DNA of 64,000 bases from Arthrobacter sp. Hiyo8 (GTDB taxonomy: Bacteria; Actinomycetota; Actinomycetes; Actinomycetales; Micrococcaceae). The DNA lies in NCBI GenBank assembly GCA_001549895.1, contig AP014720.1:62001-126000 (forward strand), in the 5' to 3' direction. The position numbers and the translations under genes were made by a program. Below are positions 49,039 to 59,183 of this stretch, piece after piece. The notes beneath the pieces were generated by a model. The model searched no databases. It was given only the letters and a program-made list of their open reading frames with translations, and was not told the DNA's origin. How positions within the stretch are numbered: the first letter of the stretch is position 1; each line of letters starts with the position of its first letter.

Positions 49039-50675
49039 TGTCCGCGCTCCTGTCCTTGTCCGGAAGGTGGGGGTTTGGCGGCAGCCATACCTCAAAGTTG
49101 CCGCCGGCCCCGGGAACACGTCGAGGGTTCCCCCTGCCCGGTGGACGATCCTCCGCACCAGGGCCAGCCCGATTCCGCGCCGCATGCCAGGCCGCGGGTC
49201 CTTGGTGGAATAGCCGTCCACCACCACCTGCTCGATCTTGTCTGCCGGGACGCCGGGCCGTTGTCGCGCACGGCGATGAAAACGCCGTCGGCGTCGTCAA
49301 ACTGTACCGTCACCGTGCGCGGCCGGGTCGTCTTGGCCAGCGCGTCCACGGCGTTGTCCAGGAGGTTGCCCACGATGGTCAGCAGTTCCGCCTGGTCAAC
49401 CTGGGGACGTTCCAGCCGGGACCCGGCGGTCACCTCCATGTGCACGTCCTGTTCGGCGGCAACGGTGATCTTGGCCAGCAGCAGGGCCGCCAGCTCCGGC
49501 GGCGCAATCCTTGCGCGCAGCCCTTCGCCGAGCGACCTGGACATGGAGGATATTTGCGAGACGTAGCTCTTGGCCTGCTCCACTTCCCCCATCTCCAACA
49601 GGCCGTCGACGACGTGCAGCCGGTTGGCGTATTCGTGCTCCAGGGCCCGCATTGCCTCCATCAGGCCCGGACGGAATGCAGGTCACGGACCAGCGCCTCG
49701 ATCTCCGTGCGGTCCCGCAAGGTGACGACCGAACCGATGCTCCGCCCGGCGGTCGCAACGGGCATGCGGTTGACCACCAGCAGGGCGTCCTCCGTCAGCG
49801 CCACCTGGTCGGTGCCGGAGAGCTTGCCGGTGAGCAGGTCCCGGAGCCGCCCTCCGGAACCAGCTCGGCAACCGGTCTTCCCAGCGCCGGTTCCTCGATC
49901 TGGAGCAGCCGCCGGGCCTCTCCGTTGATCACTGTCACCTTCCCGTCGTCGTCAAGGCCGACGACGGCCTCCCGGATCCCGTGCAGCAGCGCCTCCCGCT
50001 CCTGCAACAGGGAGGCGATCTCAGCCGGCTCCAGGTTGAACGTGACACGCTTGATCCGGCGGGAGAGCAACAGCGAACCGCCCACGCCCAGGGCCAGGAC
50101 CAGGCCCGAGAACCCGGCGATCAGCCAGATGTTCTGGACCTGTGTGTCCAGGACCTGGGTGTCCTCGATGCCCACCGACACCTGGCCTATCACCGTGCCG
50201 TCCGCCCGAAGACCGGGGCCTTGGCGTTCGCCGACCTGCCCAGGCTGCCCGGGTCGAACCCCACATGGGTTTCGCCGTCCAATACGGCGACGGGTTCCTC
50301 CAGTTTCTGGCCGATCAGGGCCGGGTCCGGGTGGGAGAACCGGATGCCGTTGCGGTCGGTGACCACCACATAGGAGGACTGCGCGGCGGCCGTGATCTCC
50401 CGGGCGAGCCCGTCGATGATGTGCTGGGGATCCCGGGCCGCGAGGGCGGAGCGGATCTCGGGCATCTGCGCGGTGGTGGTCGCAATGCCCAGGGCACGCA
50501 GCTGATACTGCCGGTCCAGGGTCTGGTTGCTGATCATCGTGAACAGAACCCCGCCCAGAACCACTGTGAGCAGCAGCAGCGAGAGCGATCCCAGGAGGAT
50601 CTGGGTGGTCAGGGTCGAAGAACGGCCGGCCCGGAGGCGCTGTGCCACTGACGCCTGGCTCACCGGGATCCGCAC
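49016..50675 (-). pseudogene. CitA/DcuS-type sensor histidine kinase (several frameshifts)
   Basis: Start MRIPVSQASVAQRLRAGRSS; TM1 (ILLGSLSLLLLTVVLGGVLF); extracytoplasmic PDC-like sensor (MPEIRSALAARDPQHIIDGL, YVVVTDRNGIRFSHPDPALI); TM2 (IAGFSGLVLALGVGGSLLL); PAS (REAVVGLDDDGKVTVINGEA). Then the SPOB_a-like H box (LEHEYANRLHVVDGLLEMG) and HATPase (GNLLDNAVDALAKT, GIGLALVRRIVHRAGG). Frames shift near 50215, 49865, 49680 and 49240. The sensor resembles citrate/C4-dicarboxylate kinases. Divergent to the ABC operon at 51110, which it probably controls. Confidence 0.82.
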
Positions 50676-51109
50676 CCCGGACGGGCATTTACGCTATTGC
50701 AGAAAACGCACAAAACGTGCACTTTTGCGGTTAAGGCGCACAACTTACTGAAGACTTCTGGCCCGAATGATCACTTTCTAAGCTTGACATAGTTCCGGTG
50801 ATCCACATCACGCAGGAAAGCGACTCCCGGGAAGGGATTCGAGTGACAGCGCTGTCAGAAGGACAAAGAAGTAGCCGCACGGCCGCCGTTCCGGCCCCCC
50901 TGCTACCCGAGTTCACGGCCGCCCACCCCAGTCCGGTATGGGCGGGCTTGAAGACGTCAGTGTGCGCCGGCTTCACAACCAACACCGCAGTTCCACGACG
51001 CGGCTGAACCGGAAAGAAGCACCGGACCGTCTCGAGTCCCTGACGCACCACAGTGGCGCTTCAGATCCCGGGTGGTCAAAGAACCGAAAGACAGAGAGGT
51101 CTTAGCAAC
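50676..51109. promoter_or_regulatory. Divergent control region between kinase and ABC operons
   Basis: 434 bp without genes. Seen: a dyad CAAAA-CGTGCAC-TTTTG at 50711-50727, about 36 bp upstream of the kinase start, and a -35-like TTGACA at 50784-50789 reading rightwards. A -10 box at the right distance is not evident. The region is a good place for the response regulator to bind. Confidence 0.45.
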
Positions 51110-51958
<849 letters not shown>

Positions 51959-51962
<4 letters not shown>

Positions 51963-52831
51963 CAACCGCAACACATAACGGCGCCCGCGCACACGAGCAA
52001 GCGGCCGAGCTCAAGGTGTCCGCCCGGCGTACCATGAACCGCCGCACCGCGTGGATCTGGATCGGCCGGGCCATCCTGGCGGTGGCCGTGATCGGTGGCT
52101 GGCAGTGGTTCACGACGGCCGGCTGGGTGGACAAGTTCTTCTTCGGCCAGCCAACGGAAATCTGGAACAGCCTGGTCCACCTCTTCACCGAGGGCACGGC
52201 CTTCGGCACCATCTGGGAGAACCTCTGGGTCACGGTGCAGGAGGCGTTCATGGGCTTCCTGCTCGGGACGTTCGTCGGCGTCGTGCTAGGGCTCCTCCTG
52301 GGCTCGAACAAGTACCTGTCAGCAGTCGTCGGTCCGTACATCCGGATCGTGAATTCAATTCCCCGAATCGTGCTTGGTTCCATCTTCATCGTGGCGTTCG
52401 GTCTCGGGGTCTTCCCGAAGGTGCTGCTCGCCGCGGTCCTGGTGTTCTTCGTCGTCTTCTTCAACGCCTTCCAGGGTGTCCGTGAAGTCGATCAGAACCT
52501 GGTCGGGAACGTGCGGGTGCTGGGTGCCTCACCGTGGCAGGTCGCGATGAATGTGACGATCCCGTCGGCGATGACCTGGATCATCGCGAGCCTGCACACA
52601 GCGTTCGGCTTCGCGATCATCGGCGCCCTCGTCGCTGAAGTGCTGGGCGCCCAACAGGGCATCGGCCTGATCATCAGCCAGGCACAGGGAACCTTCGACC
52701 CCAACACGGTCTTCGCCTGCATGGTGATCATCGCAGTCATCACCCTCGGCGCCGAAGCCCTTATCACCCTGCTCGAGCACAAGCTGCTCAAATGGCGGCC
52801 ACCAAACCGCTCCGAAGCCCAGGCAATCTGA
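51959..52831 (+). CDS. ABC importer permease (SsuC/TauC type)
   Basis: 290 residues, six TM helices: IGRAILAVAVIGGWQWF; VQEAFMGFLLGTFVGVVLGL; YLSAVVGPYIRIVNSIPRIV; LGVFPKVLLAAVLVFFVVFF; and two after the EAA-type loop (GALVAEVLGAQQGIGLIISQ). Binding_protein-dependent fold, full length. It is translationally coupled to the ATPase and followed 77 bp later by the binding protein, the usual order for this import class. Confidence 0.92.
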
Positions 52832-52907
52832 GGACGAACGCAACTTTTCACCCGGCAATTCCGTACCGCCAAAAACACCGAAAAACCCTTCGGGGATCAA
52901 CAAAAGG

Positions 52908-54026
52908 ATGCGTAAAACAATGATGAAACGCACTATCTTTGCCGTCGCCGCTGCCGGAGCCGTCGCGCTCAGCCTCGCAGCCTGCGGTGGCAGCTCCGGA
53001 AGCGGCAACGCCGCCGCCTCCGGAGGTTCAACGCCAAGCGCGGCTGACATGCCCACCGTGAAGATGATGGTCGGCGGCATCGACAAGCAGATCTACCTGC
53101 CGTACCAGCTCGCGCAGCAGCTTGGCTACTACGAGAAGTACGGCGTGAAGGTCGAGCTCTCCACCGAGCAGCAGGGCGGCGTCGGGGCCGAGGACGCGAT
53201 GGCCTCCGGCCAGGTGGACATGGCCGGTGCATGGTATGTCCACACCGTCGACTTCCAGTCCAAGGGCAAGAACGTCATCAACCTCGTGCAGCTCTCCAGT
53301 GCCCCGGGAGAGCGCATCATGTGCAGCCCCAAGGCAAACGTCAAAACGGGCGCAGACCTCAAGGGCAAGACCGTCGGCGTCACCGACCTCGGCTCCGGAA
53401 CCGATGAGCTCACCCAGTTCATCGCCGCGAAGGCCGGCCTCGCCAAGAGTGATTACCACACGATCGCCGTCGGCGCCGGATCAACCGCCATCGCGGCGAT
53501 CCAGCGCGGATCCGCCGACTGCGTCATGACCACCCAGCCCACCGTGGGCGCCCTTGAGAGCAAGAACCTCGCGGTTCCTGCGATCGACCTCGCCACCACT
53601 GAGGGAGCCACCGCAGCGCTTGGCGGCACCCTGCCGTCGGCCGGCCTTCTCGCCCAGTCGGACTGGGTCAAGACCCACGAGGACGCGGCCCAGAAGGTCG
53701 TCAACGCCCTGGTTGACACGATGCACTGGATCAGCACCCACTCCGCGCAGGACATCGCCGACAAGCTGCCCCAGTCCTTCGTCCAGAACAGCACCATCTC
53801 CAAGGATCAGTACGTGGCCGGGCTGAATCAGGACAAGGGTCAGTTCCTCCCGGACGGCATCATGCCTGCAGGTGGCCCCAAGACGATCTTCGACGAGGAG
53901 AAGACCATCGGCGTTGACACCTCCAAGGTCAACATCGCCGACACGTTCACCCAGAAGTACGCCCAGGCCGCGCTCAAGCTGGAGGGCTACACCGCCACGA
54001 CCACCCCTGCCGGCAACGACGGGTAA
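52908..54026 (+). CDS. ABC importer substrate-binding lipoprotein (NMT1/SsuA type)
   Basis: 372 residues. Signal peptide RTIFAVAAAGAVALSLAAC with lipobox L-A-A-C, Gly/Ser linker, then the periplasmic-binding type II fold: KMMVGGIDKQIYLPYQLAQQ, LGYYEKYGVKVELSTEQQGG, VDMAGAWYVHTVDFQSKG, DLKGKTVGVTDLGSGTDELT. ATG 52908 follows an AAAAGG ribosome site; ATG 52920 or 52923 would also serve. Two-domain NMT1-like proteins bind nitrate, sulfonates, pyrimidine precursors or aromatic acids such as phthalate. The neighbouring CitA-like system suggests a carboxylate ligand, which is inference. Confidence 0.9.
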   Translation: MRKTMMKRTIFAVAAAGAVALSLAACGGSSGSGNAAASGGSTPSAADMPTVKMMVGGIDKQIYLPYQLAQQLGYYEKYGVKVELSTEQQGGVGAEDAMASGQVDMAGAWYVHTVDFQSKGKNVINLVQLSSAPGERIMCSPKANVKTGADLKGKTVGVTDLGSGTDELTQFIAAKAGLAKSDYHTIAVGAGSTAIAAIQRGSADCVMTTQPTVGALESKNLAVPAIDLATTEGATAALGGTLPSAGLLAQSDWVKTHEDAAQKVVNALVDTMHWISTHSAQDIADKLPQSFVQNSTISKDQYVAGLNQDKGQFLPDGIMPAGGPKTIFDEEKTIGVDTSKVNIADTFTQKYAQAALKLEGYTATTTPAGNDG

Positions 54027-54257
54027 TCTCATCGCCGCATAGAAGATATTGGCGTGGCAACGTCGTCAACCAATGCCCCTCACAATCGGCCTGCGTGGTG
54101 CTCCACGCAGGCCGATCGCACTTCTCTCCGGCCCGTCAAATGATCGACGGACAAACCAATACGTTGCCCGCCCACTACTACGCGCGTGCCTGACCCAACA
54201 ACGCAGTCGCGCGAAAAGAGCGCCCCGCACCGTGCGCTGCCCACAGAAAAGAGGATC

Positions 54258-54488
54258 GTGACAATCGACGAATACGTCCGCGACTGGACAAGGATCCGGA
54301 CCCGCGAGGAGATCAAGCTCAGCAGGGACAACCAGGAAATCGCCCGCGGACTCGCCGACGGCGTCACCCGCGACGGGAACACGCTGTGGCTGATCCAACC
54401 CGCCGGAAAGGGCAGGTCCATGTTCACCAACCAGGGCGGCATCCTCGCCTTCCGCACCAACACATCAACACCCTCCCCGCAGATCTGA
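54258..54488 (+). CDS. Small hypothetical protein
   Basis: GTG 54258 gives 76 residues: VTIDEYVRDWTRIRTREEIK, LSRDNQEIARGLADGVTRDG, then a beta-like end (LWLIQPAGKGRSMFTNQGGI). AAGAGGA lies just before. The frame extends upstream to 54186 without better sequence. 39 bp upstream of the next small gene, probably co-transcribed. No family recognised. Confidence 0.5.
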   Translation: MTIDEYVRDWTRIRTREEIKLSRDNQEIARGLADGVTRDGNTLWLIQPAGKGRSMFTNQGGILAFRTNTSTPSPQI

Positions 54489-54527
54489 CCCGCGGCCGCG
54501 AAGCCCGCCCCGGACAAGGAGATCCCA

Positions 54528-54804
54528 TGCACGAAACCACCCGTTCCGCCTCGACATCGCCGTCAGCGAAACCAGCAGCAGAGACGACCAGCTCACCGAC
54601 GCCGTCAACCAACTGATACCCGCTGCCCTGGAACACAGGCACGGAATACTCGTCACCCAACACGACACCATCAAATACACCCTCGAGGTACACCCGTCAG
54701 TGCCCTGCGGAACGATCCACGAAACAAGACCCCGGAACCATAAAAACGATCCGAAATATATTCCCTGGTGTGACAACGGGCAGAATTCACATGTTCGAAC
54801 ATGA
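54528..54804 (+). pseudogene. Small hypothetical protein (early frameshift)
   Basis: ATG 54528 has AAGGAG at good spacing. After MHE the frame slips; the other frame then reads PFRLDIAVSETSSRDDQLTD, AVNQLIPAALEHRHGILVTQ and YTLEVHPSVPCGTIHETRPR to a stop at 54804. The motif VHPSVPCGTIHE recalls short conserved Arthrobacter hypotheticals (DVPFGT.E type). Function unknown. The ORF in the start frame ends at 54616 and is meaningless. Confidence 0.45.
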
Positions 54805-55386
54805 ACTGGTCGCCGCCGCGATGCGTTCCCTGCCCTAGCGGTGGCGGACCGTCCTCTAGCACGCAGAGGTGTCGGGGAAGCGCCCAGGGACCTCGCCTCC
54901 GCGACGGGGATCGGCAATTCGTTGCCAAGAAGATCGGCTGCTGACAGATTGCTTCCGAAGCGCGATTCATCCGTCCTCAAGAAACGGTTCGGCAGAAGAA
55001 TTCCAGCAACACCGCGACACGGTGCGCCGCTGGATCCCCCAAGTATCGAAGACTCAGCGTCCTCCGAGACGAAGACTGTGTCATTTCAGGTGTCCTCTGC
55101 ACAGGGTTGCCTGGGCAGACAGTGCTGGTACCCGGTGCATCTCAACTACGATCCTGTGACTGAACCCCGTGGCTGAAGTCGGATCCGTCGTGGCTGCAGA
55201 GGGCCTGGACAAAGAGAGTGTGCCTGCGGCTTCGGTTGGCAGCCCAGGGACTGGATGTTCCCGATCCCTGCCTGTGTTGCCGTGACCAGTATGAACTAAA
55301 CGACCGCGTTTCCCGCGGTCGGCGGAAGAATGCCGTGGAGTGTCCTCGACGGTGAGGGCACGGAACAGAAGGAAGGCCAGGCTCCC
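54805..55386. other. Intergenic, no gene seen
   Basis: About 580 bp. Contains a short GC hairpin (ccgcg-tttc-ccgcgg area, 55308-55322) and a GAAGGAAGG ribosome site before 55387. Frames at 54841-55176 are not convincing. Confidence 0.4.
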
Positions 55387-56653
55387 ATGTCAGGATCAAT
55401 TTCGGCTTCTGCCCCAACCAAAGAGGCGTGGACGCCCGCGCAGCGGCGGACGCTGTTCGCCGGCGCCGGCAGCTGGACGCTGGACGCGTTCGACTTCTTC
55501 GTCCTGGTGTTCGCGCTCTCGTCCATGGCCAAGGAATTCGGCGTCACCATCGTCACGGCGACCCTGGCCATCACCTTCACCCTGCTCCTGCGCCCGGTCG
55601 GGGCGCTGGTCTTTGGCTCCCTGGCGGAACGGTTCGGCCGCAAGCCGGTCCTGGTGGCCAACATCGTGGTCTTCTCGCTCATCGAGCTCGCCTCGGCGAT
55701 GGCGCCGAACTTCGGCACGTTCTTCGCGCTGCGGATCGTGTACGGCGTGGCGATGGGCGGGATCTGGGGCGTGGCCTCGGCCCTGACCATGGAGACCATC
55801 CCGCGGCGCGCCCGGGCTTCGTCTCCGGGTCTTCCAGGCCGGCTACCCGCTGGGCTACCTCATCGCCTCGGTGGTCTTCGGGCTTCTGATCAACACGGTC
55901 GGATGGCGCGGGATGTTCGCGATCGGCGTCGCACCCATCCTGCTCGCGGCCTACATCTTCTTCAGGGTCGACGAGTCCCCGGTCTGGGCCGGGAGGCGTG
56001 GCGGAACGCAGGAGCGCAAGCCCGCGTTCTGGCCGGCGGTGGCGGCCAACTGGCCTGTCCTGCTCTTCGCCGTGTTCCTCATGGCCGGGTTCAACTTCTT
56101 CAGCCACGGCACCCAGGACCTGTACCCGACGTTCCTGACGGTCCAGCAGCATTTCCCCGCCGGCACCGTGAGCATCATCGCCATCTGCTACAACATCGCC
56201 GCGATCATCGGGGGTGTTCTGGCCGGCACGCTGTCCGAGCGGTTCGGGCGCAAGCGGATGATCATCGTCTTCGCGCTCCTGGCCCTGCCCTGCATCCCGC
56301 TGTGGGCCTTCGCGTCCGGTTCGCTGGCCCTGGGCATCGGGGCGTTCCTGGTCCAGTTCTTCGTCCAGGGCGCCTGGGGTGTCATCCCGGCCTACCTCAA
56401 CGAGCTCGTCCCGGAAGGCACACGGGCGGTGCTCCCGGGCTTCGTCTACCAGGTCGGGAACGTCATCGCCTCCGGCAACGCCACCATCCAGGCGTTGATC
56501 GCGGAGAGGACCGGCGGGAACTACGGCCTCGCGATGGCCATCGTCGCAGGGACCGTCGGCGTGCTCATCGCCGTCCTGATGGCCTTCAGCAAGGAGACCC
56601 GCGGCACCCGCTTCACCGCCGCCTCCGAAACCCCTGCCGCCTCGGCCTCCTGA
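55387..56653 (+). pseudogene. MFS carboxylate:H+ symporter, SHS/JEN type (frameshift)
   Basis: ATG 55387 (MSGSISASAPTKEAWTPAQR). Twelve TM MFS carrier: AGAGSWTLDAFDFFVLVFAL with the D-x-F-D signature of the sialate/lactate symporter group; LAERFGRKPVLVANIVVFSL (MFS loop); AMGGIWGVASALTMETIP. Small indels around 55812-55835 break the frame at PRRARGFVSG; the rest reads GYLIASVVFGLLINTVGWRG to 56653. The conserved second loop LSERFGRKRMIIVFALL is intact. Likely substrate is a small mono- or aromatic carboxylate, consistent with the upstream importer, but not proven. Confidence 0.82.
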
Positions 56654-56985
56654 GCCACGGCGGAACGGTGCCGCAACAGCAACAGCACCAGCGGAGGGCA
56701 GGACGGCCTGCACTCCGCAAGCCTCTGGGCCAGCGGGCCTCCCGGATGCCCCCGCTTCCCATCACGATGGCCCGTCGTGATCCATCTGCGCGGTGGGACG
56801 GGCAGTAACCCCGACGCCCCATGACGAATACGAGCAGGACACGGCCCGGCAATGTGAACGGCACAGCCAGAATCCAACGGTGAAGCCCACTAGCCCTAAC
56901 GGCGAGAGCCTTCGATCCGCACGCCCTGACGCCCGGAAGTGATCGCCGGACTACAGCTTTTGCGCCGCCAGTTCCCTGCCAAGGT
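56654..56985. other. Intergenic between convergent genes, no gene seen
   Basis: About 330 bp. A terminator for the MFS gene is expected here, but no clear stem with a T tract was identified. Confidence 0.35.
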
Positions 56986-57787
56986 TTACGCAAGACGCCT
57001 CAGATTGGCAGTCACGGGGCGAAGCGACGGAAGCAGCGTGAGCGGTAAACCATCGAAGTCCTTTTGCCGGCCGCTGTCTCCGAGGGCACCTTCGATGAGC
57101 TTGACGAGTGACGGGGATGGGCCGACGCCGAATTCCTGTCTCAAGTCGGCGGCGAAGCTCCGATAGGTTTCAAGGGCGGAGACGAGGTCGCCGGTGGCGA
57201 GGTGCGCCTGTATCAGCAAGCGGTACGAGGACTCCCTGAAGGGTTCCAGGGCAATGGCCAGTTTGCTCGCACCTTTGGTTTCCTCGGCGTTTCCCTGACT
57301 GAGGTTGTATGCCGCGATGGAGTCAAGGGCCGCCGTCCGCAAGGCCCGGAACCGTTCCTGTTCGAGCAGAATCCAGTCCTCGTACCATCCCGGAAGAAGC
57401 TCCGCCGTTCGTAGCCGTTCCCACCCGGGTACGAATCACGCACGCCGAGGGTCCGGGTGTGAAGATCGCGTTCAAGGTCGATGATATCGACCCTCACCTG
57501 CGCACGGAGGCCACGGAAACATCGGTGGTTCCGTCGGCGTCGAGCAGGCCGGGGAGTTCGTGGTTGATGTGCCAGATGCTCACCCTGAGTCCGACCGCCG
57601 CCTGGGCCTCGGAGGAGTCGGGCCAGAGAAGGCCGGAAAGGAATGTGCGCGGCCGCTCACCAAGCAGGGCAAGTGCGGTGATCAGGCGTTGTTGACGATG
57701 CGCTACTTTCTGCCGATGGCCTGCCTGGGTCAGTGTCCACCCGTTGAGCAGGGTCAGGGACCACTGGGGCTCTGGTGTAGATAGCAC
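56986..57787 (-). pseudogene. SARP/BTAD-family transcriptional activator (frame broken twice)
   Basis: Start at 57787 (MLSTPEPQWSLTLLNGWTLT); an OmpR-like winged-helix region (RQQRLITALALLGERPRTFL, LLWPDSSEAQAAVGLRVSIW); frameshift near 57497; VRVDIIDLERDLHTRTLGV; a second near 57395; then a bacterial transcriptional activator domain, LEPFRESSYRLLIQAHLATG, ALETYRSFAADLRQEFGVGP. Total ~265 residues, the small SARP size. SARPs activate nearby catabolic or secondary-metabolite genes. The BTAD end PSPSLVKLIEG is typical. Confidence 0.8.
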
Positions 57788-57999
57788 GTCTATACCCCTA
57801 TCGAACGCCGAATCGCTGGCGGGCGAACGTCATGGGAATAGACACTACTGAATGATGACCAGCCCGGTCGCGAGTGGCCGCTACTTGAAGTAGGGCACTC
57901 TATTGGATGCGCTACTTACCCGGTCCAGTGATCGCCGGCACTCAAAGCTCCGCTACCTTCACCAACTGCCCGAACAACTTGTAACGGGCTGCGATCGTA

Positions 58000-58220
58000 T
58001 CCGTCAGGTAGATGAACGAGCATTGTGTAGTTGGTGGTTCTCTCCACGAGGGTCCCGATCGCGGACTGGTTGCCCTCGCCGATGCTGAGATCACCCCGGC
58101 GCCCTGGCACCGCACTGTCCTGAACCCCGGGTGGGCGTTCGGAGATCACGAACATCAGGTCCACGAACCGGGAGATTTGTTGGTCCGGACCTTTATGGGG
58201 TTTCGGCGGGACCGGGGGTG
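58000..58220 (-). pseudogene. IS30-family transposase fragment
   Basis: Short homologous stretch: SRFVDLMFVISERPPGVQDS, AVPGRRGDLSIGEGNQSAIG, TLVERTTNYTMLVHLPDGYD. This matches the start of the IS30 DDE core (compare 47740-47880 of the intact element) but is a different IS30, as residues differ. No start, no further domains and no terminal repeats are seen. Confidence 0.7.
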
Positions 58221-58402
58221 CGCAGGCTGGCTGCCTTCATTTCGCGTTGAGTCCGCCTCCGGCTTGGGAGTAGAGGGCAACCGTTGACTCCTGCTTGGAC
58301 TCACCAGGATGGCTTATGCGATCAGGCGGGCCCGTTCAGCACGTTCGTCGGCGAGGCTTCCGGACGGCATGAGTCGGCCCCGGTTTGGCCAGTGCCGCGT
58401 TT

Positions 58403-58606
58403 CTAGGGGTGTTCCCGCGTGCGGGCTTGGTGTTGGTTGAGGGCCCGCCGGCAGGCGACGGCGGTCCAGAGGGCGGCCAGGATCCACCACCAGGGACCGG
58501 CGGGCAGTGTCAGGGCGAGGACGAGAAAGACGGTGACCGCTGAGATGTCGAGCATGAGGACGGGCCAGTACTTGCCGGTGCGTAGCGGCCGGGGAGTGCC
58601 CGTCAC
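58403..58606 (-). CDS. Small two-TM protein co-translated with MarR regulator
   Basis: 67 residues from GTG 58606, overlapping the MarR stop (GTGA). Two TM helices (YWPVLMLDISAVTVFLVLAL; WWWILAALWTAVACRRAL) with short cytoplasmic ends. The longer frame to 58777 runs antisense-like through MarR and is rejected. Function unknown; possibly a partner of the divergent efflux pump. Confidence 0.6.
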   Translation of the reverse strand: MTGTPRPLRTGKYWPVLMLDISAVTVFLVLALTLPAGPWWWILAALWTAVACRRALNQHQARTREHP

Positions 58607-59142
58607 GGCCGTGTCCCGTTTTGCCGGGCCCGGTCCCGGTTCCGGGTCTGGTCCTCGGCTTCCAGCAGCGCCGCGAGGGCGGCCAGGGCCGGGACGGCGT
58701 TTTCTATTACGTTCTGGTAGGCCTCCGGGAGCCGTTCCAAGGCTTGGCCGAGCCTTCGGTCGTTGGCGGCCTGCCATGCTGCCAGTATCTCCGCGCCGTT
58801 CTGCGTCAGGCTCAGGTTCACGGCCCTGCGGTCCCCCGGACGGGGGGTGCGCTCGAGCAGTCCTGCGGTGACCATTTGCTGGACCAGGCTGCTGACCGTG
58901 TTGGTCGCCAGTCGTTGGCGGTCGGCGAGGTCGCTGACGCCCATGCCGGGTTCGTCGGCGAGACGTTGCAGGACCTCCACCTGGGCCATGGGAAGGGATT
59001 CCCAGGGGAACTCCTGCCGCACGCTGGAGCGCAGGACCCGCCGCAGTCGCGTGATGACGCCGGTCAGCGACCAGGCATCGGCGCCGGCATAGTCACGGAC
59101 CGCCGGGTCGGTGGCCGGGGCGGAGGCATTGGCGGTGTTCAT
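58603..59142 (-). CDS. MarR-family transcriptional regulator
   Basis: 179 residues. Winged HTH: GVSDLADRQRLATNTVSSLV (recognition helix), LLERTPRPGDRRAVNLSLT (wing with the D-R-R signature). Helical dimerisation ends (TGVITRLRRVLRSSVRQEF; LPEAYQNVIENAVPALAALA). A longer N-terminus than usual. It is divergent, 41 bp from the DHA2 exporter start, so it very probably represses both genes from that gap; ligand release would induce efflux. Confidence 0.92.
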   Translation of the reverse strand: MNTANASAPATDPAVRDYAGADAWSLTGVITRLRRVLRSSVRQEFPWESLPMAQVEVLQRLADEPGMGVSDLADRQRLATNTVSSLVQQMVTAGLLERTPRPGDRRAVNLSLTQNGAEILAAWQAANDRRLGQALERLPEAYQNVIENAVPALAALAALLEAEDQTRNRDRARQNGTRP

Positions 59143-59183
59143 TCCATTAGCCTATCCCGGTAGTCCCCCTATAGAATAGTTCT
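59143..59183. promoter_or_regulatory. Divergent MarR/DHA2 promoter-operator
   Basis: Only 41 bp separate the two starts. Rightwards, TAGAAT (59172-59177) lies 6 bp before the GTG, which would place transcription start at or next to the start codon (leaderless). It sits within the small palindrome CTAT-AGA-ATAG (59169-59179), a possible MarR half-site. Leftwards, no ribosome site precedes the MarR ATG either. Confidence 0.5.

Noticed and set aside
55679..56713. A 344-codon frame on -
   Set aside because: Antisense shadow of the MFS carrier; Gly/Arg/Asp-rich, no motifs.
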